A stretch of DNA of 64,000 nt. It comes from Diplodia intermedia. Taxonomy: Eukaryota; Ascomycota; Dothideomycetes; Botryosphaeriales; Botryosphaeriaceae. Each line of letters starts with the position of its first letter. The first letter of the stretch is position 1. The stretch is taken from NCBI GenBank assembly GCA_021495925.1, contig JAKEKT010000024.1:355258-419257 (forward strand), read 5' to 3'. The position numbers were made by a program, and so were the translations under genes. Below, piece by piece: positions 19,575 through 30,662 of the stretch. The notes under the pieces were generated by a model that had not been told where the DNA came from, ran no database searches, and saw only the letters and a program-made list of their open reading frames with translations.

Positions 19575-22435
19575 TCACACCAGCCGCACCGACTTGTCCG
19601 GCAACGCCAGGAAGTTCCGATACAGCTCCTCCGCACTCCCCTTGCCGACATCCTCCGCCTTCGCAACGGCGGCGACAGCACCACCACCACCACCACCTCC
19701 GCCCGCACCGGTGGCCTGCTGCTGCTGCCCCACCACCACCCCGCCGATCCCTCCCCACCCCGCCGGCGCCCCAAACGCATCCGCCACCACGCCGGCATAC
19801 TCGCACGCAAACACGCCCACCCGCTGCCACGAATCCCGCACCCTCGACGTATACGCGCGCTCCACGACCAGCCCCTCAACAACCCGCGCGTCCCTGCGCA
19901 TCGGCGACGACGAGCAGCCGTCCCCCACCCTGTACGCCACGAGCGCCAGGAACATCAAGTCTCCAAACCCCCCGCCGCCTACATCATCATCGTCGTCGTC
20001 GTCGCTGCCGGACCCGTACCCGCTCCCGCCGCCCGACGCGTCGTCGTCGGCGTCCATGTCGACCCGGAGCTCCGTGCGCCGCTGCTGCCGTTTCGTGCCG
20101 GTGCCCGTGCCGCCGACTTGCTCGACGTGCACGAAGTCCCAGCGCCGCCGCCGCCCGCTCGTCGATGCGCCCGAGCTGGACGAGGCCCGGCGGTGGCTGA
20201 GGTGGTGCGGGCGCTGCAGGCCGGCCGTGTGGCGCCAGAAGGAGCGCTCGAGTTTGCCGTGGACGTGGAGGACGGCCGGCGTCGGCGTCGGCGGCGTCGT
20301 TGTCGTCGTCGGGGAGGAGGAGGAATAGGCGTTTTTTTGCGGTGGTTTGGAGACGGATGGAGAGGGGGCTGCTGCTGCCGCCGCGGTCGCCGAGATGGCG
20401 GCGCGGTAGTCGCAGGTTCCGTTGAGGCTTGATGGCGGCCATGCTGCTGCTGCTGCTGCTGCTGCGCTGTTGCTGCTGATACTCCTGATGTTGGTGGTGC
20501 TGCTGCCGCCGGGATGGACGATCGGCGTGTTTTCTAGACTCGCCCATGACCAGGTGGGTGCGATGGTGGCGTCGGTGTCGCGGAGGGGGTTGGTGGGGGC
20601 GGAGCGGGCGCGGCGCCAGAGGAGTTGGTGGTGGGTTGATAGGGGGGTGGGTGGTGTCGTTGCTGCTGCCGCTGCAGAAGAGGAGGGTTGGGAGGGCGGG
20701 GTGAAGAAGATGCCGGCGAGGTAGGAGGGTGACGGTGGTGGTGGTGGAGGAAAGAGGGAGGAAGGCGAGGAGGAAAGGGGCGAGGAGGAGGGAGACGAAG
20801 ACCGAGACGGAGCAGAAGAAGCGTCAAGCAAAGACTGGAAAAGCTTCGCCAAGCCAGTCAACGCGTGCAGCTTGTCCGTCCGTTTGGCTAGAGAGAGCGT
20901 TGTGTAGTGCGCCACAATGGCCGTCCACTGCGCATGGATCATGGCGACCATGCTGGCGTTCGGTCCGTCGTCGTTGGAGCCAGCCGGCGATATCACCTTG
21001 GCATCATCGTGCGGCGGCTGCACCGCCAACGCAGCGTGCTGCCGGCTCTGGTAGAGCAACGACGCGAGCGACATCTTCGCGTCCGTGAGCGGCGTCACCC
21101 ACGACGGGCGGTAGGAGGAGCTGGACAGCTGATCCGCGGTCCGGGGCGCACTCGAACCTTCCCACGTGAAGCATTGGCCGCAGTCCCAGTAGATACGCTG
21201 CCGACCAAAGTGCAGGGTGCGCGGGGCGAGGAGCCGTTCCTGCAGCGCCCAGGCGCGCGAGTTCAGCGCCGCCGCCGCAAACTCGTCGCCGATGGGGGCG
21301 GACGGCGCCGAGAGCTCCATCAGCTTCGCGGCCTGCGAGTGGGCGTCGCGCAAGTAGAGCCGCCAGGGCGGCTGGAGCCGCGGGTTCTGCTCGAGGTAGA
21401 GCCCGGCGGCGGTGTTGCGGGAGCCAGCGGCGGCGATGTTGCAGTGCGAGGCGCTGTATATCTGGCCCATCCGGGAGACTTCGGCCTGCCAGTCGTGCGG
21501 CGAGTCTTGGATGATGCACAGGCTGTCGATCCAGAGGTAGCGCACTTGCAGATGCCGTGCGACCTGGACGGCTTCGAGGAATGTTCTGGGGAGATTGGCG
21601 ATGCCGGCACGCATGGTAGCGTAGTTTGCTTGCAGTAGTCGGAGCGGGCCATCCATTCTGGTAGCACCCCAGCAGTGGCTCAGGGTGACATAGCGGCAAG
21701 GAGCGAGGCACTCATGGGACTCTACCAGGCGCACGTAAGGGTCATCGGGCGAGCCCAGGTCCAGTAACCGCGTCGGAATGTACCCGGGAGAGCGGTTGAG
21801 GGAACGACATGTCGAGTGCTGGCCATCACATTCATCCAGCCAAGACTTGATCTGCGGTATCCTTTCCGCAAGTCCAATGGCGGAGGGTATTGCTTGCCGT
21901 TCAATGCTTGAGCGTTTGCCTGCGAGTTCGTTAATGAGGGTTCGGGCGGCAGAGCCGGGAGAGGCCTACAGTCGGAAGCCCGGAAATCCAGGTTGTATGT
22001 CGGCCTGTCCGAGACAAACGATGGAGGTGCATTCCGGTTCAGCGGATAGGGAAGTGACCATATCAAGCCTTTGCCCGGATCGTACGACTCGCCCACCCAC
22101 TCCAGGCGAATCTCCAGCCGGGTCCGGTGCACCGAGTAGGTTGAGAAAGGTGCGCCGGGGACGACGGCCTCCAGGATCTCATCCGGGAAGAACTCGGCTT
22201 TCCACGGGATCTTGCTGCAGAGATAGCTACAGATCAGACAAGATGCGTCGGCGGCCTTGAAGAAGCTCCCGGCACAGCGGTGGTGGACGGAGGCCTTGCA
22301 GGTCGAGTCGGACGCAGCGAGGCTGAGCAGCTCCTCGCACCTATCACAGAGGTCCTTGGAACCGGCCGGCGTCTGCTCCAGATACCACGAGCTGGCGTCG
22401 TCGTCAAAGGCCAGCGGGGAGTCCTGCCGATACAT
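19575..22435 (-). CDS. heterokaryon incompatibility (HET) domain protein
   Basis: A HET-domain protein of the kind involved in fungal nonself recognition and incompatibility-type cell death. The N-terminal exon (from ATG 22435; another in-frame ATG at 22501) carries a Cys-containing start (CDRCEELLSLAASD). The main exon runs from about 21965 to 19575. It contains IKSWLDECDGQHSTC, then the HET core: YVTLSHCWG, LPRTFLEAVQVARHL, YLWIDSLCIIQDS and a segment around MGQIYSASHCNIAAAGS. The reading frame shifts between exons. Acceptor CTGTAG (ending 21966) is clear, but the donor is not: a phase-0 GTCTCG at 22015 (50-bp intron) or a GTGGGC near 22097 would work. The C-terminal half has long Ser, Pro, Ala and Asp tracts from triplet repeats, so length may vary between strains. 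About 800 aa in total. Confidence 0.85.
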
Positions 22436-23445
22436 AGCGATGGAGCAGAAAAAGCAAGAACAAGGAGGAGAATGAACCAGAGGGGAAGCGCGCGTCTGCA
22501 TGTATGCAATCAGTAGTCTCGGCCTTTCTCTCGTCAGCTGAGTTCCACTTTAGTGTTGGCCGCCGTCCCCACTGGCCCAGCAGCCACTCCCCACTTGCGC
22601 TGGCAGCGATCCCTGTAGCGGGCGAACAGGTGCAGCCTCGGGTAGAGAGAGCGGGAGGGCGGGATCTCCCAACGATCATGCTGCACGACATCCTGCCATT
22701 CACCAGCCCGGCAAGTGACACGACATGCATTGCTTCAGGCGCCCTCACCACCACCCTTATCTGATTCCAGGCCGCCCACGTGATGGCTGCTCAAACACCT
22801 CAGGGTGGGGGCGGCCATGGCGGGGTTGTCGGCGGCAAACGCGTTAGTCGCCACCTCACTCCCGGCCTGCGCTAACACTGCACGCATTAATCACGCTATT
22901 CTTAGAATGCTATTTATCGCAGCCAAGCATCCCACCTATAGACCTGTTCTTTCCTCAGCCGCTGCGTGCGATTGGCTGTGCAGGTTTAAGCTTATAACCG
23001 AGGTAGATAGCAGCAAGGCATCATTGGCCAATGACTCTGAGATGGGCGGCTTGACGTGGTCGTGTCTGCTGGCGGGAACGAACAGCATCAATACGGCTGA
23101 CGTGTTTTAACTCGACTTCCACCGTTAGCCTATCTCGGCAATCTAAAGGGCTGTCCATGCTCCGTGCCAATAGTGCCAATAAAACTTACCATGGCTGTGG
23201 GAGACCATACCGACTCGTCGGCAGGTGGACGCGGGAGAAACCGGGAAATAAGATTGGCTCGTTGACAACGTCCTTTACAGAAACCACTTATCTCATCAAA
23301 AGGATACGATTAAAACAACATCTGTTTTACACACGGAAACACCTCTGACTTCTACCATAGGAAACCATACTCAATAGCCCACCCGCATCTCAAAACAATA
23401 CAATCCACAGGTTACTCGAATTCCACTGGAGTCTCAGGAAGCACC
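22436..23445. other. intergenic, nothing recognised
   Basis: A convergent/divergent gap of about 1 kb with only short frames. It holds the HET promoter and the 3' flank of the AT-hook-like gene. Confidence 0.5.
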
Positions 23446-25898
23446 TCAGCTCTTCCCGTCATTCTCCAACTGTTGCTCCAAACTCCCAAAAATGTCCACC
23501 TCACTCTCGACCGCTTGATTCTCAACCGGTGCCGCCGGCTGAGCCTCTGATTGTGTCTCAAGTTGCATCTCAGATTGAGCCTCACGTTGCGCCTCAGGCT
23601 GCCCCTCAAGCTTGGCCTCGGGCTGCTCAGCCGTGGTATCGATGTCCATCTGTTCCGGCTCCGGTTGCTGCTCGGCGGATTGCGGCTCGGTAGGCTCCGG
23701 CCCTGCCGGTTGTGGAGGTTGTTGTTCCAGTCGCACCTCTTCTTTTTGTTCGGGCGTCTTTTCTTTTGGAGGTTCTTGGGGCTGCTCGAACTTTTCTTCT
23801 GGTGCGGCGGCCTCTGGAGCTGAGATCGGCTGATCTGCTTGTTCGGGTTCTTCTTTGGTCTCGGTGGTCTGAGTTGGAGTTGCTGATTTCTTCGCTGGAG
23901 GCGTCGGCGTCTTCGTCTTGCGCTGCTCTGAGACCGGACGGCTGTTGTTGCTGTCAGTGGCTCCTGCGAGCGGGAGATCTGGTGAGGTCGACGCATCCCG
24001 CTCATCGGACTCGGCACGTCGTTTCTTGGGAATGACCTGCTCGGGAGCAGCGGGAAGAGCTTCGGTAGTGGCGACCGGTGCCTGCGCTTCCTCAGGCGGG
24101 GCAGACGCAGAAGCTGACTGGCTGGGTCCTGTTGCCGGAGCTGGAGTGGCCGATTCTTCGGTCTTTGGCAACGGCGTGTTTACCCCAGGGGTTGCCGACC
24201 CTTCACGATTCTCCTCGTTATCGTCCTCGCCTTCAGAGCTATCCGAACCTTCCTCGTCGTCATCTCCTGCCTCCGCCATTGGTGTGTCACCTGGGGCAGG
24301 GGTGCCCTCTGTCTTGATGTTCGGATCCCCGCCTTGGGCGCTACCATCAGCTCCGGTTGTTGCGCCGTTGCCACCCTCGCCGGGAGTGAACATGACCTTC
24401 TTCCGACCCCTACCGGGCCCCTTCTTGGGCTTTCTACGTGGCGGGGGCGGCCTACGCCTTGGAGGCGTTGGTTGATTTGCTACTACAACACCCTCGGCGT
24501 TGACGACACCGACGCCTTCGACCACCGTTCCAGGCTGGGCCTCCTCCGGGGCGGCTTCTTTCATCTCCACATCTTCTTCGGCAACCTCTCCCTCCACCGT
24601 TTGCCCTTCAGGGACGAGAACCTTGTAAATGTGCACGTTCCCGTCTGCGTCGGTTTTTTTGACTTTGGTTTCTCGCATTGGTCCGCTGGGCACGGAATGC
24701 CCGTTGGTGCTCTGCCCCGAAAATGCAGATGGCAAGCCTTTTCTCCTCTTAGCAAGAAACTCCTGCTCCGGTTCTTCCATATGGCGGGGAACCTGGGCCC
24801 ATTTCTTGGTAGTGTAGCCAGTTTGAGGCTCCTTGGCTTCCTCCTCCTCTTCACCCTTCTCTTTTTCCTCTTCTTCTGGTGGAGTTGGCAGTTTGTAGAG
24901 CCTTCCGGCTCGTGCGTGTCGTAGTAATATTTGGCTGTGGTCTGGTAATAACTGCGAGTCGCGTGGCATTGGAGGTTCAGGCCAATCATCCTTCGACAAC
25001 GGCTGCTGGTGCTGATTGACTGCGGGGCCAACCGTAGTCTCTGCTTGTCGCCACTGGCGGATGGGCAGACCTTCAAAAACATCATGGTCAACTTGACCAC
25101 GGCCGGACCGGTTGCTTCGACCACTAGGACGGAACTGTGGAGCGCATCAGTGGATTTGGGTTATGATGAACGTGGGAAATGAAGAGAACGTGGTGTAGTG
25201 TAAGAGGAACGTGTGCTTTCGAGAGAGAAGATAGATGTGATGTAGAAGGGCGGGCTGATCAGCTCCAATATCCAGAATTCTGGGTGTGGTAGATGGCATC
25301 GCCCAAATTACCAAAGACAATGAGGACAAAAGGCAAGAGGACAGCCCTCGCTCATCCAGGGAGTGAAATCCGCAGAACAAGCAAGGTTGGTGTATGGCTG
25401 AAGAGGGCAAAGAAAGTTGTGATTCGCGGCATGGCTTGTCGCTGGAAACTGGAGAGAGACGAAGATGAAGCTTTCAGAAAAGGTGACTGTTGACATGTCT
25501 GAGATGGGTCTGGCGCGCATGGAGGTCGAATAACCCGGTTCCCCAGGCAGATGCGCCAGCAATCTTCGGGTTGCTATATGCAAAGCAAATGATGCACAAC
25601 AGGCCATCTCCGTGAATCAAGAATTGATGGAAAGAAACAGTTGAGCAGATGCCGAAATTGCGCAGCAGACGCGAGGTTATAGGGTGCCCTTGGCGCGCAT
25701 GGGGCGCTGCGCTGAATTGGGAGCTATAAAGAGAGACTCGACATGGTGCATCGTGGCCGCAAAATGCATTGAGGTTCCGGTTCGGGGATGTTGCAGGCCC
25801 AGATCGCGTGGGGCCAGATCGGGGGTTACGGGGCGGCGCGCGTGCACTTGGGGATGGGTGGAAAGAAGGGAAAGTGAGCGTGAACTTACGGGCGCCAT
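23446..25898 (-). CDS. acidic disordered protein with AT-hook-like motif
   Basis: The main exon (25134-23446) is open throughout. Its 5' end is set by acceptor CCACAG after a CTGAT branch-like site. The best upstream start is a 9-nt exon at 25898-25890 encoding Met-Ala-Pro before a perfect GTAAGT donor. That gives a 755-bp intron and a 565-aa protein. The N-terminal region has an ordered block (SQILLRHARAGRLYKLPTPP, then KKWAQVPRHMEEPEQEFLAK). A basic stretch KPKKGPGRGRKKVMF contains a GRGRK AT-hook-like core. The rest is acidic and Pro/Glu/Gln-rich. No enzyme domain is seen. A nuclear, chromatin-associated role is inferred from the AT hook and acidity only. The first exon is the weak part of the model. 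Confidence 0.7.
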
Positions 25899-26393
25899 GG
25901 TGATCAGGATCGCGCAGGGGCACGAGCGAATGCAGTGTGGAGCAGCGATGGGCGAGTCACCGACAGTGAGCGCGGCGCGCGTGGATGGGTGAGAGAGCAA
26001 CAGGCGTCGCGAGTCTTGCGGCGGCCAGCACGTGTTGTTTCCCTTCGAGTCCGTGCGCGGGCGAGCTGACTAAGCCAAATTTCGCTGCACGCTTTTGCCG
26101 CCTCGAGGCTGCAGTTGGGGGCATGGGAGAAATAACAAGTGCTTCTGTATTAACGCTGATTTACACACATGACGCCTCCCATCACGATCCTGTAGTTACA
26201 ATTCCAGTGGAGATTGATATCGTAAATGCCCCAAGCCCTGCCGAAATGCCCTCCGCGCCCGTGAATTACAGACATGCCTTTTCCATCATAATCCAACGCA
26301 GCTCTAGTCCCAGCTGCAATCACTGCATTAGCTACACATGCACCGGCTGGGCGGTGATGGCTGATGGAAGTAATGTTGGGGTGGAATGTGAAC
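25899..26393. other. intergenic, nothing recognised
   Basis: Upstream of the AT-hook-like gene and downstream of ISD11. No gene or repeat is seen. Confidence 0.45.
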
Positions 26394-27176
26394 CTACCCT
26401 GTGTCCTTCTGCCTGACAATTCCGCCGGCTCCGCCAGTCTGCTTGCCAGTCTTTCCGCCTTCTACTACTAACTTGTCCAGTTGGTAGAATTGGCTGACGA
26501 CTGTTTGTCTCTGTAGTTCCCATTGTCAGCAACGGTAGGTGTTGATATTTGCAGAGGCCGGCCCGACGGCGAGCTCCGCATCCTCCGAGTGCTCCGCGGA
26601 CGAGCAACACCGATACGTGGGTGCAAGCTTTGCAGGCTTGCTCGAGCAAACCGTCCAGCTACCATGCCACTGCATCTTGTCATCGCCTGGTGCACCAATG
26701 CGACAAATGCAATCCCGCGCATTTGTCGGGTATACCAGGCGCGCAAGTCTTGAAGCGTGGCTGACCGCAGAGGCGAAAACACGCACCTTCAGGACCTGCA
26801 ACTCTTTCAAGCCCTTCGATATGGCATCTTGTATCTCCCGCGAATCGGTCAGGCGCATCTGGTCGCGGAAAGCATCTTTCGTCCGGCGTAACGCATACTC
26901 GCGGAAGTTGTAGGCGGCGAACTGGCGGGCCTGGCGGAGGAGTGAGCGGTACTAGGGGGGTGGAGAGGATCAGCAAGTGACCAAGACAAAGCGGCGCCTT
27001 AGACGCAAGCAGACGCAAGCATGCGCAAACGAAAGTCGACCCCGAGGACGAATGCGATTTTGCGGAGGCGCGGAGCTTGAAAAAGAGGCGACGGGCAAAC
27101 ACTGCAACGCGGGCAGTGACGAGCGACTCACCAATGAACGCGCCTGGTATGCGGTGTCTGCTGCGACTGCGGACAT
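26394..27176 (-). CDS. ISD11: ISD11/LYRM4, mitochondrial iron-sulfur assembly protein
   Basis: Three exons: 27176-27132, 26951-26787 and 26510-26394. Introns are 180 bp (GTGAGT..CCTAG) and 276 bp (GTGCGT..TACAG). All junctions are phase 0, giving 108 aa. The protein is a complete LYR-motif protein: [13 protein letters not shown], then [15 protein letters not shown], then [27 protein letters not shown] and a short Gly/Lys tail. This pattern is specific to ISD11 (LYRM4), which binds and stabilises the cysteine desulfurase Nfs1 together with acyl carrier protein in the mitochondrial matrix. Intron 1 falls inside the LYR motif (Leu | Tyr-Arg). The single exons are too short to stand out as open frames, so the gene is visible only after splicing. 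Confidence 0.95.
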
Positions 27177-27595
27177 GTTGGCTGAGAGGTGCACGAGTTG
27201 ATCCGAAGTGGTGGAGAGGGACAGGCGGGCGATGGCGGAGAGGTGTAGCCGGGCGTTTATGTCATGGAAAAGAAGCTCGCTCGCTGGCCGTTCCTCGGTG
27301 CGGGAATATCTGCGGGGATAAGGACCCAGCACCTCATCATTTCCAGAAATCGCAACACTACCCGGTGCACCCAAGTGCTCATGCAATTTATCAACTTTTT
27401 GCTACACCAGGTGGACTTGTACCGCGCATTGCACCATTGCGCCAAACTACCAAAATTGGCTCTGTCAGCCTGATATCCTGAAAAGCAAGCCTGAGAAGTC
27501 CTTAGCCCCACCAACGCCCAGTGATGCTCCCGTTACATTGGCCGCCCGCAAACCCATAGCTTCGTGTTTCTGTACAATTCTAGATCCGTGTTGCC
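27177..27595. other. intergenic, nothing recognised
   Basis: The ISD11 promoter and SF3A1 3' flank. An open continuation of the SF3A1 exon-1 frame ends here (27465), but it only arises by reading through the intron in a shifted frame. Confidence 0.5.
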
Positions 27596-29177
27596 TCACT
27601 GCTTGAACTTCTGATGGATCTGGCGGATCTGTTCCTGAATGTTCATACCCTGCATCTGAGCCATCTGAGCCGCATCTGCGTTCGTAGGCTGTCCATCGTA
27701 TCCAGTGGCTGCCCTCTTCCTCCTGGCTTCCTCTTCGGCAGTGATGCGGGCTCCTGTCGTCGGATCGAAGATGTCGTCGCGCTGGCTGGCAAGGCGCTTG
27801 AGATTGTTTGCGACATCTTGCGTCGACAGATTGCTGGTGGAGAAGCGAGCATCGGCCTTCGCCTTCTGTTCCTTCCACTGAGGATCGAGGAGCTCGACTG
27901 TGACATGTATTAGTACTCGGACTGGCTTGGAGAAATACAGACACAAACTTACTCTTCATATGCTGCTCGAGTTCGTCGACGTCGATCAACTGGCTGCAGT
28001 TCGGGCAGGGAACCTGTGTCGTAGCCTTGCGCTTGGCCTGAGCTCTCGGCACGTAGTCGCTCCTGATCTTCATCTGCGGCGGTCCTGCCTTGGCAGCGGC
28101 CTGCGCCTGCTGCGCCCTCTCCATGTGCTCCCTCCTCTCGCGAATGATACGTTCCTCCTCTTCCTCCTGTGCCGTGCGCTGGGGGCCGTGACCTGCCGCG
28201 TACGTTGCCTGAGGTTGAGGTTGATACGGCAGAACTTGCGGCTGAGGCATCTGGACGGCGGGGGAAGGTTGGGCCCATTGAGCGAGGTCCTCGTCGGGCA
28301 TTGCTTCCTCAATGCGCATGTTGTGAGGACGAAGGGACATGGCAGCCTTCTGCTCCAGCGAGGCGCTCTGAAGGTCGTTAAGTGAGGTTGGGGGTGGGAG
28401 CTCCGTCTGCTCGTCGGCATCGGTGAAGAGCACTGTCTCAACAACCACGAAATCGTGCCAGTCGATCTCAGCGTAGGCGACGCGCTCGTCCTCATCCTTC
28501 TGCTCCTTCTCTTGACGCTGTTTCTCTTGGTATTTCGTCCACTCCGCACGCGCCTTGGCCTTCTCCAGCATGTTGAACTTGTTCCTCACATTCTCCTCCA
28601 GTTGTGCCTTGCGTTCATTCTCATTTTCGCCCGTCAAGAGTTCCTTGTACTGCTCAACCAGGCGGTTGAAGAACTGGTTCAAGCTGTGCTGCGGGCGAAG
28701 GAAGTCAAACTGCGAGTTGCTGGCCTCGCGCTGGGCGAGCTGAGTAGTGAATGCACGTCCGTTCTTCGCAGCGAAGCGAGCGGTTAGTTTGATGACGTCG
28801 AGATCCTGCGCGTTGATGTTTGGCATACGTGCAGAGTAGTGGAACTCAGGTGGCTCAGTGGGGCCTGAAGGTTTGGCTTGCTGAATAACGCCATCCGCTC
28901 CCACTTGTCCCGCGCCGGGTTGAACTCCGCGTCCGCTCCTGTGCTCCTCAATGCGCCACTGGAAGTAAGGATGGAATGCGTCTTCCTCGAACACGAACGA
29001 GAACTTCGGGTTTGTCCGGTGGTTTGCGCGAAGGCGCTCGATGAAAACCTTGCCGTTGCGGGAAACGTAGCCGGCGGTCTTCTCGATTGTATCGTGGAGC
29101 TCCTTAGGAGGGCGAATCATGCCCGTTGGCACCTGGCCGACTGATTCCAGCCCGTTCGTAGGGGTCGGTGTCGCCAT
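27596..29177 (-). CDS. splicing factor 3A subunit 1 (SF3a120/Prp21)
   Basis: Two exons, 29177-27953 and 27897-27596, with a 55-bp intron (donor GTAAGT, acceptor TCACAG). Phase 1 closes, giving 508 aa. The protein has two SURP (SWAP) modules: about 31-81 (IEKTAGYVSRNGKVFIERL..FHPYFQWRI) and about 128-180 (IKLTARFAAKNGRAF..LNQFFNRLVEQYKEL). The PRP21-like region follows. A C-x2-C..H segment (CPNCSQLIDVDELEQHM) lies just before the intron, and exon 2 begins with ELLDPQWKEQK. SF3a is part of the U2 snRNP and helps commit the branch site. Human SF3A1 ends in a ubiquitin-like domain; this protein ends soon after GMNIQEQIRQIHQKFKQ and lacks it, as in yeast. Confidence 0.95.
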
Positions 29178-30662
29178 CGCGGCAGACTCGGCGCGTTTTC
29201 AGTAGCGAACGCGAGCACCGGGGTCGACGTGCGAAGGTTCGGCGTGCGAAGACGGTCGGGTGCGGAAGACGTGTGGTTGGTGCAGGACGCTTCGCGGTTG
29301 CATGGGCGCGACGAGGGAAGCTCGAAGGACGGGCAGAAAAGGCCGCTACCTTGATCCGTTCCGGGCAGAGGGCGGATCGGAAAGCTTGGCGCCTGTTTTT
29401 GCGACGCTCTGCCCGCTCCTTCCTGAAGCAGTCCGCCACCCACGCCGGAGTGCTGCCGTCACTGCCTGCTCTACATGGTAGAAATCTACTCGCAAGCACC
29501 AAATTCAACTTTTATATTCACTGTTTCAACCTCCGTTATCACTTGCACTAGGCCCTCTTCTGCCCGCTCGCCGGCGTGCAACCGCCATGGGCTCCCAGAC
29601 GCACGGAGGCGGAGCGTAGAGCGGAAAGCTTGGCGCGAGATTTAAGCTCTCTGGGTTCCACCGAGAACGCTATGCTCCTCCTACATGGGTGACTGAGTCT
29701 ATATAGACGGATTTTGGTACGTTCAAGAGTCACATCTACTTCAACTCCCTACATAAGTATGGTGCAATATCTCCATGAGACAGACGCGGATGGGCTCATT
29801 TATCTTGAACCCGCTATGCGGCGCCAGCTAAGGCGCACCGGCATATGTGGTATCATTCTCGGTCTAACACACAATACACCGTGAGAACTCGGCTACGTGG
29901 CGCATTGATGCATTCTTTCGTGTAATCTCCTCTACAGCAGTGGCCTACAACGCAATTAGCTCTACGCAATCAAGCGGTTGAATATTCCTTGTCTTGGCCG
30001 CCAACTGCCTGATTCCTGTCTTTTGAATGACAAGATAAATCACAAGAGATCAATTGTCCAATCGTGGACCTTTGGACGGATGTAATGTGCGGCGCAGCAA
30101 GACTGGAACTCAACGGCGCGCAAACCACTAAGGGGCGACCGCGCGACGTGCCGAGACCGGCCCCAACGAGGTACGGAAACGCGGAGAGGCATGTGGCGGA
30201 TACGTCCAGAAGTCGGACAGGCGCAGATCATCAGGCAGCTCATATCCTTTCACATGCCTCAAGGTGGTTCATGTTGCCGGCACCCCCGCTGCGTTGGACC
30301 CTCAGCGGCATTTTGGAGCTATTTCGGGAGCGCAAGCTTGCGCAGGGGCCACAAAGGGCCACATCGACAGTACTACGCGGCAAGGGCGATCTTCCAATCC
30401 CCTGTGGCCTTCCAGAACCTCATCATCACCCGTGTCCCACCGCGCGGCCAGGTGTTCTCTTCCGCTCGTCCTGTCGCTCCTTCGCGCATTTCTGACACCT
30501 CCACCCCCAACTCCGCCTCGCATCCCATCAATTGCCTCTCGCCGCTCGTACGCGACGCTGCGCCCACCGCCCGCCGTCGTTCTTCAGCCCACGCCAAGCC
30601 GTAGCATGCCGGCCGCGAATCAGGCTCAACTCTAAGTCACCGCATATTCCGGCACAACCGCC
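29178..30662. other. divergent intergenic region, nothing recognised
   Basis: About 1.5 kb between SF3A1 (-) and PMT1 (+). The frames at 30064-30635 lie in the PMT1 upstream region, overlap each other and have no domains. No repeats are seen. Confidence 0.5.

Noticed and set aside
27465..27895. Extended C-terminus for SF3A1 by reading through the intron
   Set aside because: Splicing at 27952-27898 restores the conserved ELLDPQWKEQK sequence; the read-through tail is not SF3A1-like.
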